A stretch of 5,515 nucleotides of DNA from Pseudomonadota bacterium (lineage in GTDB: Bacteria; Desulfobacterota; Desulfovibrionia; Desulfovibrionales; Desulfovibrionaceae), in NCBI GenBank assembly GCA_023453335.1, contig JAEXTU010000438.1, forward strand, positions 1 to 5,515, in the 5' to 3' direction. The notes under the pieces are model-generated. The model made no database searches and was not told the origin of the DNA. It worked only from the letters and a program-made list of their open reading frames with translations. The translations under genes were made by a program, and so were the position numbers. Positions 1 to 4,636 of this stretch are shown here, piece after piece. Within the stretch, counting starts at the first letter, position 1, and each line of letters starts with the position of its first letter.

Positions 1-522
1 TCGGTGGAGGCCTGGCAGGCGCTCAAGGAAAGCCAGGGCGAAGGCGGCGAATCGGGCCTGGTGGCGGTGGAGATCGACCTGGGCGGGTTCAACCTCACCG
101 GCAGCCCGGAGGACGTGGAGAAGAGCGCCCGCTCCAGCTTCGGGCTGGGCATCACCTATCTCAAGCGGGGCAACCGGGACAAGGCCGAGGACATCTTCCG
201 CCGCCTGGCCGAGGTCAAGGCCGACTTCGTGCCCCAGCACAAGCACATGTTCAACGACTTCGGGGTGTCCCTGCGCAAGCAGAGCCTGCTGGACCTGGCG
301 GTCCTGCACTACCTGCGCGCCCTGGACCTGGCCGGCAACGACGAAAACCTGCACCACAACATCGCCCGGGTCTACTACGAGAAGCAGGACATCCCCTCGG
401 CCATCAAGGCCCTGGAGATGTCCCTGGCCATCAACCCCGACCTGGCCGAGTCCCGCAAGTTCCTGCGCTTCATCCAGCGTAAGCGGGACAAGAAGCCCGG
501 GGGACTGGTGGTGGACATTTAG
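1..522 (+). CDS. TPR-repeat protein, C-terminal part (5' end outside window)
   Basis: The reading frame is open from base 1 and ends at TAG 520-522, giving 173 visible residues. The GTG at base 4 is unlikely to be the real start, because the frame is already open and no upstream ribosome site can be seen. Counting from the first visible codon, three tetratricopeptide (TPR) units can be recognised at about residues 43-76, 80-113 and 115-148. They show the usual small/large helix pattern, for example GLGITYLKRGNRDKAEDIF and NIARVYYEKQDIPSAIKALE, with the typical AINP ending the last unit. A short basic tail follows (RKRDKKPGG). TPR arrays form a helical solenoid that binds other proteins. No catalytic domain, signal peptide or membrane segment is visible in this part. 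The partner and process are unknown, and the missing N-terminus may carry the defining domain. The stop codon overlaps the base of a hairpin. Confidence 0.85.
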   Translation, partial: SVEAWQALKESQGEGGESGLVAVEIDLGGFNLTGSPEDVEKSARSSFGLGITYLKRGNRDKAEDIFRRLAEVKADFVPQHKHMFNDFGVSLRKQSLLDLAVLHYLRALDLAGNDENLHHNIARVYYEKQDIPSAIKALEMSLAINPDLAESRKFLRFIQRKRDKKPGGLVVDI

Positions 523-553
523 CGCCTCTTAGCCCGCAGGGCTTAGAGGCGCT
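521..553 (+). terminator. Imperfect 15-bp hairpin at the stop of the TPR gene, possible terminator
   Basis: Arms 521-535 and 539-553 pair over 15 bp with one mismatch (T530 opposite T544) around the three-base loop GCA. The left arm begins inside the TAG stop codon. The bases after the hairpin are TTATG, so there is no real T-tract on the plus strand. On the other strand the hairpin is followed by AAATG, which also lacks one. The position, directly after a gene and between convergent genes, supports a role in ending transcription or protecting the 3' end. The sequence alone does not show a classical intrinsic terminator. Confidence 0.5.
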
Positions 554-556
554 TAT

Positions 557-597
557 GCAGTATCCCGGAATGATGGCACATCATTCCGGGATACTGC
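557..597. repeat. Perfect 19-bp inverted repeat with GCA triloop
   Basis: Bases 557-575 and 579-597 are exact reverse complements, separated by the three bases GCA. The hairpin lies 3 bp after the previous one and has the same loop. No T-run follows on either strand, so it is not a canonical terminator. The right arm is also the first unit of the direct repeats that follow. This suggests a REP-like or MITE-like palindromic element, in which one unit is present in inverted orientation. It may act as a two-way stop between the convergent TPR and glycosyltransferase genes. Confidence 0.75.
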
Positions 598-665
598 GTT
601 GAGCTTCCCGACGCTCCATTCCGGCAAACTGCGTTTATCTTCCCCCCCGCTCCATTCCGGCATGC
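582..665. repeat. Tandem direct repeats, 35-36 bp period, about 2.3 copies
   Basis: The core CATTCCGG occurs at 582, 617 and 653, that is, at spacings of 35 and 36 bp. Units one and two share further blocks (ACTGCGTT, CTTCCC and CGCTC) in the same order. The third copy stops after about 13 bases, close to the stop codon of the glycosyltransferase. Unit two contains a run of seven C (642-648), which accounts for part of the length difference. The repeats occupy most of the 147-bp gap between the convergent genes. Confidence 0.7.
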
Positions 666-669
666 TCCT

Positions 670-1686
670 TCAAGCCACCGGCAGCCAGTTCTCCCCCAGC
701 ACGAATCCCCGCGCCTCCAGGAATGCGGCGATGTCCTCCCGCGCGCCGTGGCTGCCCACCGCCGAGAGCACGAAGCATTTCCCCGGCCCCGGGACCTGGT
801 CCCGGGGCAGCACCGGGCGGCCGTGCACCAGGCGGCCCACCTTGCGCGGGTCCACGTCCAGATAGGCGGCGATGCGCACCCCGTGCGCCACGAGCAGCTC
901 CACCCGCTGCCGGGTGATGCGGCCCGCCCCGGCCACCACCACCTCGGGGTGGCGCGGGTTGTGCCGGGCCAGCCAGCGCGCCAGGTAGCCGGCCTTGGTG
1001 GCGGAGAACGCCGCCGGCGAGTAGCGGCCGTCCACCCGGGAGAGGCGGCCCGGCGGGTCGGCCCAGTCAAGCAGGACCTCGGGCAGCTTGCGCATCCTCA
1101 CCCCGGCCTCCAGCCAGCGCAGCCACAGCTCGTAGTCCTCGGGAAAGGGGCCCGAACGGTAGCCGCCGTGCTCCCGCGCCACCGCGGCCCGGAACATGAC
1201 CGAGGGGTGGGCCAGGGGCGACTCCACGAAGCGGCCCAGGCTGATCGCCTCCGGGCTCAACAAGGTGTTGGTCCAGTCCACGTAGCGGGCGTATCCGGCG
1301 CAGGCCTTCCGGCACCCGCCGAACTCCACCCGGCAGGAGACCAGGCCCAGGCCGGGATCCGCGGCCAGGGCCGCGGCCTGGAGCTCCAGCCGCCGGGGGC
1401 GGCACAGGTCGTCGGCGTCCATGCGCGCCAGGAGCCCGCCGCGGGCCGTGGCCATGGCCTTGTCCAGGGCGGCCACGATGCCGCCGTGCGGTATGGAGAG
1501 GGGCCGCACCCGCGCGTCGCGCCGGGCATAGTTGGCCAGGATGGCGGCGGTATCGTCGGTGGAGCCGTCGTCCACGGCCGCCACCTCGAAATCGTCCAGG
1601 GTCTGGGCGAGCAGGCTGTCCAGGGCCGCGGACAGGGTCGCCGCGGCGTTGCGAATCGGGAGGAGGACCGTTACCAGGGGCGGCAT
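670..1686 (-). CDS. Family 2 glycosyltransferase with C-terminal Rossmann-like domain
   Basis: This predicted cytoplasmic enzyme should transfer a sugar from a nucleotide-sugar donor. The acceptor cannot be read from the sequence. With the start at ATG 1686 the protein has 338 residues. The GT-A fold starts at once with VTVLLPIRNAA (residues 5-15). It continues with VDDGSTDDT (38-46), the metal- and nucleotide-binding MDADD (89-93) and the FPEDYELW segment (181-188), whose acidic residues are the likely catalytic base. From about residue 247 a second domain begins with VVVAGAGR, a glycine-rich beta-alpha turn. An acidic residue ends the next strand (AAYLDVDP), and a second half with LSAVGSHGAREDI follows. 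Such a domain could bind a nucleotide, but this is inferred only. An upstream in-frame ATG at 1734 would add 16 residues lying inside a strong terminator and was rejected. No clear ribosome site precedes 1686. The gene converges on the TPR gene. Confidence 0.85.
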   Translation of the reverse strand: MPPLVTVLLPIRNAAATLSAALDSLLAQTLDDFEVAAVDDGSTDDTAAILANYARRDARVRPLSIPHGGIVAALDKAMATARGGLLARMDADDLCRPRRLELQAAALAADPGLGLVSCRVEFGGCRKACAGYARYVDWTNTLLSPEAISLGRFVESPLAHPSVMFRAAVAREHGGYRSGPFPEDYELWLRWLEAGVRMRKLPEVLLDWADPPGRLSRVDGRYSPAAFSATKAGYLARWLARHNPRHPEVVVAGAGRITRQRVELLVAHGVRIAAYLDVDPRKVGRLVHGRPVLPRDQVPGPGKCFVLSAVGSHGAREDIAAFLEARGFVLGENWLPVA

Positions 1687-1693
1687 GGGCGCG

Positions 1694-1726
1694 AAAAAGC
1701 CCCGGCGCAAGTCGTCGCGCCGGGGC
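1694..1726 (-). terminator. Intrinsic terminator of the lipoprotein gene
   Basis: Read on the minus strand, a perfect 10-bp GC-only stem (1726-1717 with 1708-1699) closes an 8-base loop. Five T residues (1698-1694) follow directly. It lies 22 bp after the TAG stop of the lipoprotein gene, the expected place for its terminator. The glycosyltransferase ATG (1686) comes only 7 bases after the T-run. Confidence 0.85.
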
Positions 1727-1748
1727 CGGGACAACTCACGCGAAGCGG

Positions 1749-2135
1749 CTAGATCACTTCCATGTTGCGGCGGATCTCGTCCATGATGCCGCGCAGCTTG
1801 GCCTCTTCGATGCGCTCCTCGCCGCCGATGGTGATCCGGGACACGTCGGTCGAGCGGTATTCGATGAGGATGCTCACGGCCTTGCCGTCGGACATGAAGG
1901 TCTCCATCACCGCCACCAGATTATCCTTAGCGTTGAAGGAGATGGGCAACTCGAGGTTCTTGAGGGCCTGGACCGAGGCGGTGTGCAACTCGGTCACCGT
2001 GCCCGGCTCGTTCTCGCTCACCAGGTTGGCGTTGTACAAGCTGTATGAGGCCGTGTCGCCACTGCCGAAAGCGCAGCCGGAAATTACGGCCAGGCAACCG
2101 ACCAGGGCCAGCGCCCAGATGAACTTCTTGACCAT
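1749..2135 (-). CDS. Small DUF3568-like lipoprotein
   Basis: This 128-residue protein has a lipoprotein signal: a lysine pair (VKK), a hydrophobic stretch at residues 5-18 and a lipobox ISGC with the acylated cysteine at 21. It should be processed by signal peptidase II and anchored in a membrane facing the periplasm. The mature part has an alternating pattern (a helix such as ASVQALKNLELPISF, then strands such as NLVAVMETFM, AVSILIEYR and RITIGG, then a C-terminal helix). This resembles DUF3568, small lipoproteins of unknown function seen in deltaproteobacteria. The family assignment rests on pattern recall, not a search. The start is supported by GAGGGGG at 2148-2142, six bases before ATG. 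A strong terminator follows the gene, which suggests a single-gene transcript or the end of the ThiS/TtuA-like operon; 114 bp separate it from the latter. Confidence 0.8.
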   Translation of the reverse strand: MVKKFIWALALVGCLAVISGCAFGSGDTASYSLYNANLVSENEPGTVTELHTASVQALKNLELPISFNAKDNLVAVMETFMSDGKAVSILIEYRSTDVSRITIGGEERIEEAKLRGIMDEIRRNMEVI

Positions 2136-2249
2136 TTCACGCCCCCTCAGGTGTCATTCATGTACCGCGCTGCAATGATTCACAGCCTTAAACATGCAGG
2201 TACCCCAAAGACACAGGGGAATCAAGATGCACAGAGAAAAAAAACCGTC

Positions 2250-3161
2250 TCAGGCCGATTCGCTCCCCCGCACCTGCCGGCGCAGCCGGCAGACGTTGCA
2301 CAGCCCGGCGCTGGTGGGGCAACCGCACTCCTCGCAGGGCGCCAACTCCCGGCCCTGTTCCTGCTCCAGGGCCTCGAAGGCGTGCCGGGCGCGCTCCAGG
2401 AATCCCTCGTAGAAGGCCTGCTTGCTCCCCGGGCTCTCCTTCTCCAGGCTGTTCATGAGCTGCTTGCGCACCGTGAAGCTGGCCCCGCCCGAGTAGGGGC
2501 AGGGCGCGCTGTGGTGGGGGACATCCTGGAAAAAACAGTAGGCCGCAGTCTCGAACTCGGTGAGCCGGCACAAGGGCTTCACCTTGCGGGCAAATCCGGT
2601 CTCGGCCGGCAGCACCGGCCCGGTGTCCGACAGGTAAGCCGCGTCCCAGCGCAGCACGTTGGCGAACAGCCGGCCAACCTCGTCGTCCAGGTTGTGCCCG
2701 GTGGCCAGCACGGTGAACCCGCCCGCCAGGGCCACCCGGTTGAAGAAATGGCGCTTCACCTTGCCGCACACCGAACAGATGGGCCGCTTCACCCTCTCCT
2801 TGACCAGGGGGATGGGCAGTCCCTCCCGGGCCATGTCCGCCACCAGGAGCGGCGCGCCGAGGGCGGCGCAGAACGCCTCCACCGCGGCCCGCGCCGCGTC
2901 CGAGGAACCCGGGATGGCCAGGTCCACGAACAGGCCGGTGGCGTCGTACCCCTGGTTGCGCAACTCCCGGAACAGGGCCAGGGAGTCCTTGCCCCCGGAC
3001 AGGGCCACCAGGATGCGGTCCTCCCGGGTGAACATGCGGTGGTGGCGCACCGCCTTGTCCACCTGGCGGGAGAAGTACTCTAGGAAACAGGGACGGCAGA
3101 ATCCGGCATGGTGGCTGGGCAGGGCGATCTCGGCCAGTTCCCGGCAACGGCTGCACTTCAT
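2250..3161 (-). CDS. TtuA/NcsA-type PP-loop tRNA thiolation enzyme
   Basis: This 303-residue protein carries the full set of marks of the TtuA branch of the TtcA-like tRNA sulfurtransferases. An N-terminal zinc-finger motif has C3xxC6 and C22xxC25. The ATP-pyrophosphatase loop SGGKDS is at residues 55-60. CSVC (C129, C132) together with C221 gives the three cysteines that hold a [4Fe-4S] cluster in this family. ATGHNLDDE (153-161) completes the core. A C-terminal zinc finger has C276xxC279 and C288xxC291. Family members adenylate a tRNA uridine (or cytidine in TtcA) and replace its oxygen with sulfur in the cytoplasm. The exact tRNA position cannot be told from sequence. The start is fixed by Cys3 and by tight coupling: ATG follows the TGA of the ThiS-like gene by 4 bp. 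No key residue is missing. The substrate could be U54 as in Thermus, wobble U34, or another base. Confidence 0.85.
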   Translation of the reverse strand: MKCSRCRELAEIALPSHHAGFCRPCFLEYFSRQVDKAVRHHRMFTREDRILVALSGGKDSLALFRELRNQGYDATGLFVDLAIPGSSDAARAAVEAFCAALGAPLLVADMAREGLPIPLVKERVKRPICSVCGKVKRHFFNRVALAGGFTVLATGHNLDDEVGRLFANVLRWDAAYLSDTGPVLPAETGFARKVKPLCRLTEFETAAYCFFQDVPHHSAPCPYSGGASFTVRKQLMNSLEKESPGSKQAFYEGFLERARHAFEALEQEQGRELAPCEECGCPTSAGLCNVCRLRRQVRGSESA

Positions 3162-3165
3162 GACC

Positions 3166-3363
3166 TCACCCCCGCGACACCACGACCCGCACGGTCAGTT
3201 CGTCCCCGCGGCGCAGCTTGCGGTCCGGGGTCAGGAGCACCCCGGACCTGGCCACCAGGGCGTCGGTCATGCCCATGCCAAGTTTGTTCAACAATTGCAA
3301 CACGGTATTCAGGCGGTCAAAAGTCACCACCTGGTCTCCGGGTGTCAGGCGGACGGTTATCAT
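3166..3363 (-). CDS. ThiS/MoaD-like small sulfur-carrier protein ending in Arg-Gly
   Basis: This 65-residue protein matches the size and pattern of the ubiquitin-like ThiS/MoaD/TtuB fold. It begins with a beta strand (ITVRLTPG), has a central helix (RLNTVLQLLNKLGM), then VLLTPDRKLRRGDELTVRVVV, where the 'RGDEL' turn before the last strand is typical. Carriers of this family are activated at a C-terminal Gly-Gly and hand sulfur to a partner enzyme. Here the last three residues are Ser-Arg-Gly, so the penultimate glycine is replaced. The gene directly precedes the TtuA-like enzyme by 4 bp, matching the TtuB/TtuA pairing known from Thermus. The start at 3363 has a good ribosome site (GAGG, eight bases upstream). 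It is the first gene of the minus-strand run and starts in a divergent intergenic region. Confidence 0.75.
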   Translation of the reverse strand: MITVRLTPGDQVVTFDRLNTVLQLLNKLGMGMTDALVARSGVLLTPDRKLRRGDELTVRVVVSRG

Positions 3364-3396
3364 AGCTTCATCCTCGGGAATACTCGCGAGGCCGCC

Positions 3397-3425
3397 TTCT
3401 TAGCCGGCCTGGTTTGAAACTGCAA
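3397..3425 (-). promoter_or_regulatory. Candidate promoter of the ThiS-like gene
   Basis: On the minus strand TTGCAG (3425-3420) and TAAGAA (3402-3397) are separated by 17 bases, placing a start point a short way before the ribosome site of the ThiS-like gene. Each box matches the sigma-70 consensus at only three of six positions, so this is a weak call made mainly on position. Confidence 0.25.
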
Positions 3426-3444
3426 GCCAAACCGGCAAACTGTG

Positions 3445-3473
3445 TTGAGGATTTCCGGTTTTCTGTGTACACA
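3445..3473 (+). promoter_or_regulatory. Candidate promoter of the response regulator gene
   Basis: TTGAGG (3445-3450) and TACACA (3468-3473) are 17 bases apart on the plus strand, about 70 bp before the response regulator start. The boxes match four and three of six consensus positions. The -10 box lies within a perfect 12-bp palindrome, which would suit control by a repressor. The call is tentative. Confidence 0.3.
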
Positions 3474-3474
3474 G
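3463..3474. promoter_or_regulatory. Perfect 12-bp palindrome, possible operator
   Basis: CTGTGTACACAG is its own reverse complement and lies in the divergent intergenic region between the ThiS-like and response regulator genes. It overlaps the candidate plus-strand -10 box. Dimeric transcription factors often bind such sites. Nearby there is also a 7-bp inverted repeat (AAACCGG 3429-3435 with CCGGTTT 3455-3461) and a direct repeat AAACTG (3417 and 3437) spaced by 20 bp. No binding factor can be named. Confidence 0.35.
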
Positions 3475-3529
3475 GAACTGAAACCCCACACAAGAGGCCT
3501 TGCCTCCTTCCTGCCCGCAGCAACGCGTT

Positions 3530-3533
3530 GGAG
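3530..3533 (+). promoter_or_regulatory. Ribosome binding site that sets the response regulator start
   Basis: GGAG lies six bases before the ATG at 3540. It decides against the in-frame upstream TTG at 3414, which would add 42 residues with no receiver-domain character. Confidence 0.6.
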
Positions 3534-3539
3534 TACGCC

Positions 3540-3905
3540 ATGAGCGAACAGAAGATACTGGTGGTCGACGACGAGAAGCACATCCGCATGCTCTACCAGG
3601 AGGAGCTGGAGGCCGCGGGGTACGCCGTGGCCACCTCCGACGGGTCCGAGCCCATCCTGGACGTGGTGGCCCGCGAGAACCCCCAGGTGATCATCCTGGA
3701 CATCAAGCTGGGCCAGAGCCGCTCCGGCCTGGACCTGCTCCAGGACATCCGCTCCCGGCACGACGCCATCCCGGTCATTCTCTGCACCGCCTTCGACAGT
3801 TTCCAGCACGACCTCAAGTCCATCGCCGCGGACTACTACGTGGTCAAGTCCACCGACCTTACCGAGCTCAAGGCCAAGGTGGCCCTGGCCTTCGCCCGCC
3901 CCTGA
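3540..3905 (+). CDS. Single-domain response regulator (CheY-like receiver)
   Basis: This 121-residue protein consists only of a receiver domain. It opens with KILVVDDE, giving the acidic pocket D10/D11, and has the phosphorylation site D54 in VIILDIK, the switch threonine T83 (ILCTAF) and the conserved lysine K103 (YYVVKS). All key residues are present, so phosphorylation by a histidine kinase is expected. There is no DNA-binding or enzymatic output domain, so it should act through protein contact or a phosphorelay in the cytoplasm. The loop after D54 reads KLGQSRSG, one residue longer than the common form and with glycine in place of the usual proline. No kinase is encoded in the window, so the partner is unknown. 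The frame extends upstream to 3414, but the ribosome site and domain boundary fix the start at 3540. The M50 protease gene follows after 66 bp on the same strand. Confidence 0.9.
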   Translation: MSEQKILVVDDEKHIRMLYQEELEAAGYAVATSDGSEPILDVVARENPQVIILDIKLGQSRSGLDLLQDIRSRHDAIPVILCTAFDSFQHDLKSIAADYYVVKSTDLTELKAKVALAFARP

Positions 3906-3925
3906 GCCCCCGTCCGCCGGGCTCG

Positions 3926-3945
3926 GGCCCGGCTTGCCCCGGGCC
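3926..3945 (+). other. GC-rich hairpin between response regulator and protease genes
   Basis: Bases 3926-3932 and 3939-3945 form a 7-bp GC-only stem with a 6-base loop, about 20 bp after the response regulator stop. No T-run follows, so it may be a weak terminator, an RNA-stability element or only a product of the high GC content. Confidence 0.3.
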
Positions 3946-3971
3946 GCGGTTCGTGGTAGCCGCGTCTTCTC

Positions 3972-4616
3972 ATGCCTGACCTGTCCCAGTCCCTGCTCAA
4001 GATCGCGGTCCTGGCCGTTCCCTTCCTCCTGGCGGTCATCTGCCACGAGGTAGCGCACGGCGTGGCCGCCCTGGCCTTCGGCGACACCACCGCCCGCGAC
4101 GCCGGCCGCCTCACCATGAACCCCGTGCGGCACATGGACAAGGCCGGCACCCTGGTCTTCGTGTTCACCGCCCTGCTCACCCCCTTCGTGTTCGGCTGGG
4201 CCAAGCCGGTGCCCATCAACCCGCTGCGATTCCGGCAGCGCCGCGCCGGCCTGCTGGTGGTTTCCGCTGCAGGCGCGGCCGCCAACTTCCTGGTGGCCGC
4301 CGTGGCCATCCTGGCCATCCACCTGCTGCCGCACAACCCCGGCGAGGGCTTCTACGCCCAGTATCTCCACCAGCCGCTGGTCAACATCGCCTACTACGCC
4401 ATCCTCGTGAACATCTTCATCGGCGTGTTCAACCTCCTGCCCATCCCGCCCCTGGACGGCAGCAACATCGTGGCCGCCCTGCTCCCCCGGGCCTGGGCCG
4501 CCACCTACATGCGCATCGGGCGCTACGGGATCATCCTCATCTTCGTCCTGTTCTACGTCCGGGCCTTCGACAGCCTCTTCGACCCGATCCTTCGTTTCAT
4601 AGACTCGATACTCTAA
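3972..4616 (+). CDS. M50 family (site-2-protease-like) membrane metalloprotease
   Basis: This 214-residue integral membrane protein has the zinc-binding HEVAH motif at residues 25-29 within the first hydrophobic segment. It has GWAKPVPIN at 75-83 and the third-ligand motif NLLPIPPLDGS at 154-164, with Asp162 as the likely third zinc ligand. Further hydrophobic segments lie at about 60-74, 94-119, 138-156 and 183-199. Members of this compact M50B subgroup cut substrates inside the membrane. Their targets in most bacteria are unknown, and none can be deduced here. No PDZ or CBS domain is present, unlike RseP or SpoIVFB-type proteins. The start ATG lacks a strong ribosome site, but only this start keeps the N-terminal hydrophobic helix whole. 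The stop is 20 bp before trpS, so the two genes are probably in one operon. Confidence 0.9.
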   Translation: MPDLSQSLLKIAVLAVPFLLAVICHEVAHGVAALAFGDTTARDAGRLTMNPVRHMDKAGTLVFVFTALLTPFVFGWAKPVPINPLRFRQRRAGLLVVSAAGAAANFLVAAVAILAIHLLPHNPGEGFYAQYLHQPLVNIAYYAILVNIFIGVFNLLPIPPLDGSNIVAALLPRAWAATYMRIGRYGIILIFVLFYVRAFDSLFDPILRFIDSIL

Positions 4617-4636
4617 TCCGACCAGAGGACCAGACC

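Noticed and set aside
521..597. tRNA or other structured RNA gene made of the two hairpins
   Set aside because: There is no cloverleaf, T-loop or anticodon arrangement, and the two stems are simple independent palindromes.
582..665. CRISPR array
   Set aside because: The 35-36 bp period is contiguous repeat without unique spacers, and there are fewer than three full copies.
748..1752. 334-codon open frame on the plus strand opposite the glycosyltransferase
   Set aside because: It is rich in His, Gly, Arg and Val, has no recognisable domain and lies antisense to a clear GT2 gene. It is a by-product of GC-rich third positions.
2237..2244. Run of eight T on the minus strand just after the TtuA-like stop, as an intrinsic terminator
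   Set aside because: No convincing stem directly precedes the run. Only a 4-bp pairing with a long loop could be found, so a terminator is not supported, though the position is suggestive.
2151..3083. 310-codon open frame on the plus strand opposite the TtuA-like gene
   Set aside because: It shows no domain pattern, while the other strand encodes all family motifs.
3414..3539. N-terminal extension of the response regulator from TTG 3414
   Set aside because: The 42 extra residues have no domain character and cover the likely promoter region. A ribosome site and a receiver-type start exist at 3540.
3360..4370. 336-codon open frame on the minus strand across the response regulator and protease genes
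   Set aside because: It spans two real genes and an intergenic region with low-complexity Gly/Val/His/Gln-rich sequence, so it is a shadow.
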